DNA of 64,000 bases from Bacillota bacterium. GTDB taxonomy: Bacteria; Bacillota; Clostridia; TANB77; CAG-465. Shown here piece after piece: positions 36,686 to 46,100 of the stretch (position 1 is its first letter; each line of letters starts with the position of its first letter). The stretch is from positions 62,001-126,000 of the forward strand of contig JAEWRE010000039.1 of NCBI GenBank assembly GCA_023460235.1, read 5' to 3'. The position numbers and the translations under genes were made by a program. Under the pieces are notes generated by a model. That model saw nothing but the letters and a program-made list of their open reading frames with translations, was not told the origin of the DNA and did not search any database.

Positions 36686-37684
36686 TTAAATTTCTACTAT
36701 ATTACTGATAATATTTTTATATTTTAGTATTTGGCTATATAAATCCAATTTCCTACTTACTAAAACATATTTAAAGAGAGTGAATCTCTTTATTTCTAAG
36801 TCATCAAGTTTAAATGTTTCATCAAGCATAATAGAAAATTTAAATCCTTCTTTTATTAAATCATATATCTCTTCCCTATAGCTAATGAAAGTGGCATAAT
36901 CAATTAAAATACTTATTCTTGACTGTGTTGAATAATTATTAATTATATCCAATAATCTATTTAATTTTTGTTTCTTCTCAAAAAATGTATTTGTAAATTC
37001 TAATATATAATTTTGATTATATACTCCAGATTCAATGTCATTTATAACTTGAACTGTTGTTAATATATATTCTATAAATAACTTGTCCTCACTTACAATA
37101 CCACTATTAAATACCTTACTTATTGCACTACTACTGTATATCATTGGAAATTTAATATTATGCTTTATATTTATTTGGCACAAATTGTTTAGTATTTTTT
37201 TCTTTTCTATATAGAATTCTTTAGTTTCATATTTTTCCAAAAATTCTTTTTTATTTAAAATATTTTCTTTAATTTTAGCTATAAGTATATCTTTAAAATC
37301 AATATCTTCTTTGTTTAACTTTAATTTTCTAAGTTCATGAATATTTTCTACACTATTTTTTATCGTATCTTTTTTATATGAACTTTCAAGTAATAATACT
37401 TCATCAATAAATTCATAAGTGGCCTCAATTGATTTTATTTTTTCCATATTCGCTTCTGAAGAAATCAGATTATTACAAAGTTCTTCTAATTTTTTTTTCA
37501 TTTCATCCTTATGTCTTGATTTTTTGTCAATTGAGTATGTATCATAATATACACTATCAATATACACATTAATGAAATCATTACATATATTTTTTATATA
37601 CCTATTTTCCAATATGATTCTCATATATTCATTAATATCTTCTCTTAATAAATCTAAATAATCATTAATAACTGCATACGACAT
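36686..37684 (-). CDS. Cytosolic helical protein of unknown function
   Basis: 332 residues behind AGAGGTGATATATA. Almost entirely predicted helix with many Lys/Glu/Ile/Leu, no signal peptide, no membrane helix, no cofactor motif seen. It stands 17 nt upstream of the AAA+ gene in the same operon and may be a third cytosolic component. I recognise no family. Confidence 0.7.
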   Translation of the reverse strand: MSYAVINDYLDLLREDINEYMRIILENRYIKNICNDFINVYIDSVYYDTYSIDKKSRHKDEMKKKLEELCNNLISSEANMEKIKSIEATYEFIDEVLLLESSYKKDTIKNSVENIHELRKLKLNKEDIDFKDILIAKIKENILNKKEFLEKYETKEFYIEKKKILNNLCQINIKHNIKFPMIYSSSAISKVFNSGIVSEDKLFIEYILTTVQVINDIESGVYNQNYILEFTNTFFEKKQKLNRLLDIINNYSTQSRISILIDYATFISYREEIYDLIKEGFKFSIMLDETFKLDDLEIKRFTLFKYVLVSRKLDLYSQILKYKNIISNIVEI

Positions 37685-37701
37685 TATATATCACCTCTAA
37701 A

Positions 37702-38637
37702 TCATATATTTGTAAGTTCAATTATAGAAAAATTATTACTATTTGGATATGTATAGTTTTGATTTATATCCTTTTTATAGAATCTAACTCTAGTGCTAGA
37801 AATCGCATCTAAATTAAAAGTGATTCCCGATACATAACTATACGAATTTATTTGTTTGTTTTTTACATTAGTTGCATTTATGTAGTTAGTATCTGTAAGA
37901 TCCAGTACAACTTTTGTAGGATCAAAGTTTAAAGTTATAATACTTGAATAACATTTTTTCTTTTTCTCTGCCGTCAGATTTAAATATGTATCAATATTTA
38001 ATTTATTTCCGACAGAATAACTGTCAAAAGCTTCTTTTACAGTATAATAGGATAATGTATTAGTTATATTTAGCTCAATATACTGACTTCCAACCTTATC
38101 TACAATCTCATAACTTAAATTTTCTTTTCCAACAACTAATGTAAATCTACCTTTTAATATTTTTTTATAAGCAGTCTTAGAAGTTGCAGTTATTTCAACA
38201 GCAACTTTATCACCTTGCTTTAATTGTGCATTTGGCGTTACTGTCAAATTGAAAAAATCTTTATTTGTTGATGAATATATTACTCCAGTACTTTTACTCA
38301 AACTACAAATTGCATTATCTGAACAAGTATAGCTCACATCATAATCAATATCATACGATGTAGCAAGTATATTATTATATCTACTATTCATATTAACAGT
38401 TATTATATAATTATCAACACCAGACCAATTTTCGACTGAGAATACCGGATTATCAAGTCCTAATTTATCACTATTAAAGTAAAATTCTTTTGAATTAGTA
38501 TAAAATTCATTAAATTTGTTAGAAACATATCTTGAAAAAGTTCTTCCAAATGGAATAAAAGCTAATATTATAAAAAATATAATAAAGATACGTTTTTTGT
38601 TATAAACATTAAAGATATCTTTTTTTATATGCTTCAT
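37702..38637 (-). CDS. Exported protein with Ig-like/BIG-like features
   Basis: 311 residues. N-terminal membrane segment IIFFIILAFIPFG follows a basic lead, then FSRYVSNK. The exterior part is Asn/Ser/Thr-rich and beta-like; it has three cysteines, two in SYTCSDNAICS, which could form a disulfide. Ig-like strands are suggested by GDKVAVEITATSKTAYKKI. Unknown family. AAGGAGG lies in front of the start. Confidence 0.65.
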   Translation of the reverse strand: MKHIKKDIFNVYNKKRIFIIFFIILAFIPFGRTFSRYVSNKFNEFYTNSKEFYFNSDKLGLDNPVFSVENWSGVDNYIITVNMNSRYNNILATSYDIDYDVSYTCSDNAICSLSKSTGVIYSSTNKDFFNLTVTPNAQLKQGDKVAVEITATSKTAYKKILKGRFTLVVGKENLSYEIVDKVGSQYIELNITNTLSYYTVKEAFDSYSVGNKLNIDTYLNLTAEKKKKCYSSIITLNFDPTKVVLDLTDTNYINATNVKNKQINSYSYVSGITFNLDAISSTRVRFYKKDINQNYTYPNSNNFSIIELTNI

Positions 38638-38657
38638 AATTAGCTTTTACCTCCTTA

Positions 38658-39221
38658 TTAAATTACTTGTTTTGATTTTACATTTACTTCTATACTTTCT
38701 AAAATGTCCTGGTAATCTATACTGCTGTATCTACTATCAAAATATATAACTAACGTATATGTATTTGTTTCATTATTTTTGAAACCAAAAGATTTCTTTT
38801 CTGTACTCATTAATCTAAAATATGTACCGTCAGAATCTTTTTCTATTGAATCATTTTTTATTATATTTACAGCATTACCATTCCTGTAATCTTCATTTAA
38901 ATAAAGTTTATATTCTAATGGTAAATTAGTAGTAGTTTTTATGAAAAGTTCATACTCAAGGTTAGTTTCTGTAATATTTTTTCCATCATTATTTGATATA
39001 GAAAATGTATATACATACGGTTCAGTTCTTGGAATCATTGCACCAATACTAATATTCATAGATTTATAATCTTCATTTAATAAATACATGGCTGTTTGAA
39101 TATTTGGATCAGAAACAGCAGATGATTGATACTTAGAGAATGTATTAACAGAAATATATAATATAGCTATTAAACATACGATAATAAATAGAAATTTTAT
39201 TCTATTTTTTTGTTTATTCAT
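38658..39221 (-). CDS. Exported TasA-like protein 5
   Basis: 187 residues with a signal peptide (MNKQKNRIKF, hydrophobic IIVCLIAILYIS, then VNTFSKYQSS). The mature part shows the beta-sandwich pattern seen in the cluster (YVYTFSISNNDGKNITETNL, LPLEYKLYLN, NTYTLVIYFD). It directly follows a signal peptidase gene and precedes the 311-residue exported protein. Confidence 0.72.
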   Translation of the reverse strand: MNKQKNRIKFLFIIVCLIAILYISVNTFSKYQSSAVSDPNIQTAMYLLNEDYKSMNISIGAMIPRTEPYVYTFSISNNDGKNITETNLEYELFIKTTTNLPLEYKLYLNEDYRNGNAVNIIKNDSIEKDSDGTYFRLMSTEKKSFGFKNNETNTYTLVIYFDSRYSSIDYQDILESIEVNVKSKQVI

Positions 39222-39239
39222 GATGTTTTACCTTCCTTA

Positions 39240-39779
39240 TTAAGTATTACTTTTACTATTATCATTACTTTTTTTATTTATAGAAAAAGAAATTACAAAT
39301 AAAGAAATTGTTAAACAACTCAATATAAAGACTTTTTTATCTAAAAGTACACTTCTAAATATTCCAACTTTAGGTATTACAACTAATACTTTACCTATAA
39401 TGTTTTCTTTATTAATTGGATCATCACTTGAATTATTTGCATCTCCCTTGGTTATCAAGCTATTATCTTCACCTATAGCATAAATTCTATGTGTTACAAT
39501 ATAGTTTTCCTCTTCAAAAGAGATAATATCATTAACTTTTAAATTATCTTTTTCATTTTCGTTAAGTATTTTATCTATTATAATATCTCCTATTTCAATA
39601 CTTCCAGACATACTTCCAGTTTTAACTTCAAAAATTGTAAAACCTAAAATATTAAAATAATTTTTCTTAAGTATTGATGTTTGAAAAACAGCATAAATAG
39701 ACAGTATAAGCAAAATTACAATAACTATTATTAAAAAATTCAATAATAGTTCGTAAATTTTCTTTATATATTTTAGCAT
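39240..39779 (-). CDS. Signal peptidase I, SipW (S26B) type, copy 2
   Basis: 179 residues. Ser in KTGSMSGSI, GDIIID behind it, His in YIVTHRIYA, Asp in TKGDANNSSDDP, then a C-terminal membrane helix. All three catalytic positions of the Ser-His-Asp S26B class are present. It is located between two TasA-like genes, its likely substrates. Confidence 0.92.
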   Translation of the reverse strand: MLKYIKKIYELLLNFLIIVIVILLILSIYAVFQTSILKKNYFNILGFTIFEVKTGSMSGSIEIGDIIIDKILNENEKDNLKVNDIISFEEENYIVTHRIYAIGEDNSLITKGDANNSSDDPINKENIIGKVLVVIPKVGIFRSVLLDKKVFILSCLTISLFVISFSINKKSNDNSKSNT

Positions 39780-39800
39780 ATAAACCCCTTAATATTTTAT

Positions 39801-40421
39801 TTAGATTCCTGAATATGGAACAATATTCTCCCCTAAATATTGAGTAATAGAAACGTTAATAGGAATATTTAATTTATTATTTTTTAAACTTCCTATTATA
39901 CTGTCTTTTTCATTATTTTGTTCATCATTATTCCAACTAAAGCAAATTTTAACATTGTTTAAGTAATTACCATTTATCTTTGATAATTTAATAATTCCTG
40001 TGTAAGTGCTTTCACCTGTTCTAACTAAGTCAACACCATCATCAGCAATTTCATCAATTGAATCAAATTTTATATTACTATTACTTAAATTAGATTTATC
40101 TATAGTTATATCATACTTTATAGATACATTTGTATTAGTAGGATTAATAATCAAATTAAAGCTCCCAAGTGTCCCAGGAGCTAATTTTCCAGCTTTTACA
40201 TTTGAATTAGATTCAATAACTAGACTATCAATCTCGAAGTTGTTATTTACACCTGAAGATATATTAGTATTATTTATTTCTATATTCCATTTACCAATGC
40301 TACTTCCAGATTTTCCACTCATTTCAGAGTAGAACACCGCATAAGTTTGCCTTATTTCAAGAATAGTTATTACCAAAGTTATAATTGCTAATGTTCTTAA
40401 CAATACTATTTTAGCTTTCAT
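39801..40421 (-). CDS. Exported TasA/camelysin-like protein 6
   Basis: 206 residues. Signal peptide MKAKIVLLRTLAIITLVITI then RQTYAVFYSEMSG, GKWNIEINNTN, KLAPGTLGSFNLIINPTN and ICFSWNNDE. It shares the K-W-N-I-x-(I/V)-N-N and A-P-G/N...F-x-L elements with the protein at 32207. Flanked by an inactive and an active SipW-type peptidase. Confidence 0.78.
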   Translation of the reverse strand: MKAKIVLLRTLAIITLVITILEIRQTYAVFYSEMSGKSGSSIGKWNIEINNTNISSGVNNNFEIDSLVIESNSNVKAGKLAPGTLGSFNLIINPTNTNVSIKYDITIDKSNLSNSNIKFDSIDEIADDGVDLVRTGESTYTGIIKLSKINGNYLNNVKICFSWNNDEQNNEKDSIIGSLKNNKLNIPINVSITQYLGENIVPYSGI

Positions 40422-40428
40422 AGTAAAC

Positions 40429-40941
40429 CTATTGTTCTTTAGAGTTTTTAACTTCTTTTACAACTTCAAGTATTTCATAAAGAAATCCAAGTAAAGATGG
40501 TAATACTATTAGGAATAGATATCCCCATTTTGATTCTAATACACTAAGAATTAAACCTATTACAGGTATTGTAGTAGAATTGTTTGTCTTACCAATAACA
40601 AATTCACTAGATAATGATTTTTCACCATCTATAGTATAAGTAGTTTCACTATCTGTTATTTTTTGTGCAGCAGTTACTTTTGCAAGGCTAACAGATGCAT
40701 TACTTTCATAAGTGTTATAGAAAAGAATCTCATCTCCCACATTTACTTTTTCATCATTACTAACTACAACAAGACTATTCTTACTATAGCTTGGTTCAAA
40801 ATCCTTACTGTCAACTATAATTAGGGATGTTTTTCCAAATTGTGTGATTCTGTGATCATTAAACGAAATAAGACATACTGTTACAAATATAGCAATAATT
40901 GCATATAAAACTATAAAGAAATTGCATATAAATTTTTTCAT
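40429..40941 (-). CDS. SipW-like protein without catalytic residues
   Basis: About 170 residues; ATG 40941 has GGAGG at the right distance. Membrane helices at both ends and the S26 core are recognisable: FEPSYSKNSLVVVSND and KVNVGDEILFYNTY correspond to the M-x-P-x-x-x-x-G-D-x-x and the G-D-x-I-x-F strands. But the catalytic Ser position reads VDSKDFEPS, with aspartate or phenylalanine where S-M is expected, and the T-H-R-I strand is replaced by LAKVTAAQKI. It is therefore probably inactive, perhaps a chaperone or regulatory subunit. It opens the leftward operon behind the divergent promoter region. Confidence 0.65.
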   Translation of the reverse strand: MKKFICNFFIVLYAIIAIFVTVCLISFNDHRITQFGKTSLIIVDSKDFEPSYSKNSLVVVSNDEKVNVGDEILFYNTYESNASVSLAKVTAAQKITDSETTYTIDGEKSLSSEFVIGKTNNSTTIPVIGLILSVLESKWGYLFLIVLPSLLGFLYEILEVVKEVKNSKEQ

Positions 40942-41053
40942 AAATTCCTCCATTTTCCGCTAAAAACTTACATTTTTTTGTATTATATCATAAGAAAAAT
41001 ATATATTCAATACATTTTTAGTAAATTTTGTCTAAATTTAGAACAAAAAACTA

Positions 41054-41083
41054 TTGCATATTTTATTGAAAATATTATATAAT
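41054..41083 (+). promoter_or_regulatory. Promoter for the 305-residue plus-strand gene
   Basis: TTGCAT (41054-41059) and TATAAT (41078-41083) are separated by 18 nt; the start codon is 28 nt downstream. Confidence 0.5.
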
Positions 41084-41110
41084 TTAAGTTATATAATTCG
41101 GAGGTTTCGA

Positions 41111-42028
41111 ATGATAAAACTAACAAAAGAAATTATTGACAATTCAACCTTTTTAGATTTTATAAATATAGAAAAAAATTATATAAATTTATCTCTTAAA
41201 ACACAAGAAGATTTAAAAAATGATTTATTATATTTTCTAAAATCACTAAGCTGTTCAATTGAAAATAAAGAATTACAATGTATAGATGAAAAAAATATAA
41301 ATGATCTTGAAAATATTGCTAACTTGCTTAAATTATCAAGTTCAAATATATTAGCAATAAAAAGTCTAGTTAATAGATTAGATGAACTATGTAAAAATTT
41401 ATCATTAGATGATGATAATTTTAAACATCTTGAAGATAAGCTTGAAGAATATAACAATCTATATTCTAATACATTTTCTGATATTTCTGTAAATAATAAT
41501 AGTATTCAATTTTTTATAAATAAAAATAAAGATATATTTCAAAATAATATTAATGACGAAGTTATTGAAGTAAAAGAGGAAGTAAAAGAAATGAATTTAA
41601 ACCTTGATTATCCTGAAAAAACATTACTAATTTCTGAAATTGATAATAAAGTATATCTTCCTTATACAAATAATGAGATTACTCAAATATTGAATAACCC
41701 AATTCTAAATTTTAAGAATGAACAAGAAATCGTAAATAAATACTACACAGTACCAACTTCAAACTACAAATCTTTTTCTTTTTCCAGATTTAAAGAAGCA
41801 TATAAATTAGTACGTGAAAAGGAGAAAGGATCCCTAAGTCAAGCCATTGAACTTGGTGTTGAATTATTTACAAATTATAATTTACATCCTGCGATTATAA
41901 CTGCTTGTAAAAATTTAAACGAGCTTGATGTTTATTTATCTTGCCTTGAATATAACGAATTGGATGATTTTAATTTCTTTAAAATTGAATTTAGAGCAAC
42001 TCCTTCTGCTATAAATATAAAAGTATAG
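41111..42028 (+). CDS. Cytosolic protein of unknown function in the secretion cluster
   Basis: 305 residues; ATG 41111 follows GGAGG with 7-nt spacing. The first half is acidic and helical, probably coiled coil (residues about 60-130). The second half has LLISEIDNKVYLPYTNNEI, SFSRFKEAYKLVREKEKG and SLSQAIELGVELFTNYNL. No membrane segment. Transcribed opposite to the surrounding genes with its own promoter and terminator. It may be a regulator or a cytosolic factor of the system. No family recognised. Confidence 0.7.
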   Translation: MIKLTKEIIDNSTFLDFINIEKNYINLSLKTQEDLKNDLLYFLKSLSCSIENKELQCIDEKNINDLENIANLLKLSSSNILAIKSLVNRLDELCKNLSLDDDNFKHLEDKLEEYNNLYSNTFSDISVNNNSIQFFINKNKDIFQNNINDEVIEVKEEVKEMNLNLDYPEKTLLISEIDNKVYLPYTNNEITQILNNPILNFKNEQEIVNKYYTVPTSNYKSFSFSRFKEAYKLVREKEKGSLSQAIELGVELFTNYNLHPAIITACKNLNELDVYLSCLEYNELDDFNFFKIEFRATPSAINIKV

Positions 42029-42064
42029 TTATCAACTATTTTAAATAATTGATAACTATACTTT
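42020..42064. terminator. Bidirectional terminator, 16-bp stem
   Basis: AAAGTATAGTTATCAA (42020-42035) pairs exactly with TTGATAACTATACTTT (42049-42064). Confidence 0.85.
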
Positions 42065-42087
42065 ATTTTAAATAATGTATATATTAT

Positions 42088-42570
42088 TTATATTATATCA
42101 TTTTTTCTTTTATTCTTTCTCATAATGCTATTTTTTATATGTTTTTCATTTACTACAAATTTAATAACAAATATAATGAAGATTAAAAATGTTACAATCT
42201 TACTTCTAAGTATTACTAATAATACCCCTATAGATCTAATATTTTTATCTACTTTACCGAGTATACTATCATCATTTATATTATCATAATAGTATAAATT
42301 TTGATTTGCTTTTACTGTAATTTGATCAGATTTTATATTTATTATTTTTGCAATTTTATACTCATCATTATATTTAAATACTACTATATCATTTATAATA
42401 TATTTTTGTTTTTTTAATATTAAAATATCATATTTATATATATCCACTTTCATAGAATCAGTTTGACAAATAAATGGAATGTTAATATTAAATACTTGAT
42501 AACTTAAATTATATAATAAAATTATTAAACAGAATATATTTAAAATATTAATCTTGTTTATTTTTTTCAT
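42088..42570 (-). CDS. Degenerate SipW-like signal peptidase homologue
   Basis: 160 residues with membrane helices at both ends. The serine strand is present as CQTDSMKVDIYKYDILILKK, so the nucleophile may be kept, but the histidine strand reads YKIAKIINIK instead of T-H-R-I. A Ser-Lys arrangement is conceivable (Lys in AKIINI), otherwise it is inactive. It overlaps the preceding peptidase gene by 23 nt. Confidence 0.65.
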   Translation of the reverse strand: MKKINKINILNIFCLIILLYNLSYQVFNINIPFICQTDSMKVDIYKYDILILKKQKYIINDIVVFKYNDEYKIAKIINIKSDQITVKANQNLYYYDNINDDSILGKVDKNIRSIGVLLVILRSKIVTFLIFIIFVIKFVVNEKHIKNSIMRKNKRKNDII

Positions 42571-43135
42571 CTTCTAACCTTTTTAACTTTCTTCTCAATA
42601 TTTTTTTATTATATTTTCTTCTATTATGCAGATAAAGTGTAATAAATATTACTAGTATTATAAATATATAAAATGAATTATTAATCAATTTTATAATATT
42701 TCCAAGTGCAGGAATTTTAAATACTTTTAATCCCAATATTTCATCACTTGTCACAATAAACATATCTTCAATATTATTATTATCTCCTTTAGTGACATAT
42801 CCGGTCTCAACTTTATTTACAATTCTATGTGTTATCACTTCAGTATCTTTTCTAAATGTTATTATATCACCTTTATTTAAATAATTATAATTTGCTTTTT
42901 TTACTATTATAACATCACCAACACTAAATGTAGGACTCATACTATCGGTGGTTATTATATATCCTTTGTATCCAAATATATCAGTAGTTTTATTTTCGTA
43001 AGAATCTGAAACAAATACTAAAAATATATTATATACAATTACAATAAACAAAATAAATATAAACATTTTAATTATATTTGATATATTAATTTTTATAAAA
43101 TTTCTTTTTTCTATTGATCTTTTATCGTATTTCAT
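42548..43135 (-). CDS. Signal peptidase I, SipW (S26B) type, copy 3
   Basis: 195 residues. TTDSMSPTFSVGDVIIV holds the nucleophilic Ser, EVITHRIVN the His and VTKGDNNNIED the Asp. Two membrane helices flank the catalytic domain. It lies directly behind the giant surface-protein gene (12 nt) and may process that protein. Confidence 0.92.
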   Translation of the reverse strand: MKYDKRSIEKRNFIKINISNIIKMFIFILFIVIVYNIFLVFVSDSYENKTTDIFGYKGYIITTDSMSPTFSVGDVIIVKKANYNYLNKGDIITFRKDTEVITHRIVNKVETGYVTKGDNNNIEDMFIVTSDEILGLKVFKIPALGNIIKLINNSFYIFIILVIFITLYLHNRRKYNKKILRRKLKRLEDEKNKQD

Positions 43136-43147
43136 TTTCCACCTTTA

Positions 43148-46100
43148 TTATTTTATTATAAAATATTCCATTACCTGTCCAATATATGTGTTCTTATCGT
43201 ATAAATTATATACGAGTCTATAAGTACCAGTTTTCATATTTGGTCTTATACTTAAGAAAAATGTACTACTAGCTTGAGGTGATTTTGATACTACATACTC
43301 ACCAGTCTTAAATTCTTCTAATTCATTAGTAACATATCCTTTTAAATCCACTTTATCATAGCTTAAAGAATACGTATTACTATAATCTCTTCTTTCTAAA
43401 GATACAGTAATAATAGGATTAGTTAATGAAGATGTATATTCTATATGGCTTAACAATGTATTATTACCATATAACGTATTGCCTGTAGTCTTATCAACAA
43501 TCTTTGTATTATCATCAAACCATACTTTTAATCCATATGTTCCATTTATTATATTAACATCTTTAGTCACACTATCAGAAGATTTTAATCCATAATAAAT
43601 TCCATCAGGCGATCCAAATGATTCTACTTTTATCGTATATTTACCAGTAGCTAGCGTTGTATTTTGTTTAGTATCAATTTTAATTTTAGACATAATGTTT
43701 GAAACTCTCTCTGCAATATTTATTCTTACAGTTCCATCTACTCTTGGATAATATGTTATACCATCTAGTGTAAATTTAATGCCGAGTAGACTATCACTAT
43801 TTAATTGATTTCCATTACTATCAAACCATGATATCTTTATTCCCATCTGTTCATCAAAGTATTTTGTATCATAAACTATCTTCGAATTCATAACGTTTTG
43901 TAAAAAGTTTGTAGTAATATCAAGATTAAATGCTTGACCTAAATATATTAAATCTGAACTTAAATTTGAATCTACGTCAATTAAAGCCTCTTTATCAGGA
44001 TAAATACTATATTTACATGAATCTCTTTGAATTCCTAAAACCCCAATCAAAGTTTGTCCATCTTTATTTTGTAGTTCCATAAGCAATGATGCGTTAACAA
44101 TAGCATCGCTTTGATTACTTTCACTAAAATCTACTTGAAAAATAAAGCTTTCGTATTCAACATTTTGTGAACTATTATAATAACTAGCATTTGATAATGT
44201 TTTATTATAGTATTCATTTGTACTACCCATTTTTTTAAAATCAGATAATTTATATATATTTTTATTTGAAGTTTCATCTTGTTTCGTGACTACATAATAG
44301 TAGGTTGTATTGGTTACCAAATCAATCATAGTTATTTTTGTGTTTTCTTTGTATACTAATTTTTGATTATCTGATGTCCTTGATACCACTGCTCTTTCAT
44401 CACTTGCATAATCACTATAATATTTACTACTACTAAAATCAGGAATAAATAGTGAATAATAAGTTGAAAATACACTTTTATTAGTTATTGAAGTTTCTGT
44501 TGAGCTAAATAATCCAAACTCTTTTCCTGGTGCAATAGCAGATTCATAATAATCATCCTGATATAGTGCTGTTATTAAATTTATATTTATATCTATATAT
44601 GATATTGAATATGATATATCATCAATTGGCGTTAAAACCTGCAATCTTATTTTTACATTTCCCAAATTTTGCTCTAATGTTAAATTTTGTGAATGATAAA
44701 AATAAAATGAAAGTGTTGGCGTATAATTTGAGTTATCTGTTATATATTGATTGCTTCCCGAATAAGTTGCTCCATCCTCTGTGTAGAAATTAGTTTCACT
44801 ATTAGTTCTCCAACCATTTTTTCCGCTTTCCATACTAAGTCCAAAGTTTGTATTTGATACCTGATCAGTTTTATCAATTGCTTCAATATCTGATTTGTCT
44901 AATAGATTTATTCCTTCATTTAATCCAGATGAAAAACCCGATAACATGAATTTTGTATTAGGATGTGAAAAACCAGTTAATAACAGTTCATAACTTCCTA
45001 AAGTTATATATTTAGAAGCCGTTAGTGTTAATTCAAAATTTGTTACATTCAATTGTTCACCAACAGACCATATATAGTATAAATCATTTTCAGGTGTTAC
45101 ATCTATATATTTTGTTTTTATATATCCATCATTATTAATATTTGTATAAAAACCATCTGAGCTGGTATTGTGGTTTGATTTATGTTCTGCAAGTACATAT
45201 GAGTTCGAAGAGAATGTTCCCATATTAGTTATTTCTTGTCCATTAGAAAATACATGATTGTATAAACCTGTACTTGTGCTTGGATTTGTGTTATTTGTAT
45301 ACATTCCTAAAAATGTCATTCCATAAACTTTTCCATAGGCTGTTACTTGTTCATTTGTTGCTATGTTAAGAACCTTACCCTCATACATGTATACCCTGTT
45401 ATCCACATTTTTAACAGTATTTCCTGTATCTGTATCTATTGTAACTTGTGCTAGTGTCTCAGCTCCATTAATATCTATCATACTGTAAAGGTTTTCTAAT
45501 AAATTCACGCCACAACTCAAATAAAGTGTAGAATTATTCTTTAATTTTAAACTGTTAACCCTACTTATTGAAAAATTTACATTAGAGTATTCATTAGTCC
45601 TATCTTTTGCGCCAGATAATGCAATTGCTGAATTATCCATTATAACCCCAGTTGCTCTTTGTATTGATACATTTTTTTGTGGATTATCTATATTACCATA
45701 ATTTTTTATGTTTATAAAGCTACTTCCACTTGTACTAGAAGCATTACCAGATCCAAATATGCTACCTTTTATATAAAACTCTGAATAATTATTTGCGTTA
45801 ATATTAATATTTGTTCCATTTGTTACACTTATATATGAAAAGTCATATACCTCAGAGCCAGACTCATTTGCTTCTCCACCACCAAAAACTGTACCTAATA
45901 TATTTATATTTCCTCGCTCTAGCGAAGAATCTCCAACAGCATCATATCCTATATTAGTTTTAGTGGCTCCATATACAATAGAAGTATTGGCACCTCCATA
46001 AACATTCTTACCAATTCTACCTCCAACAATATTTACTGTACTAACAGAGTTTTTTACGTTTTCGTCTCCTGTTATAGCCTTATTTCCTCCACCAAATACA

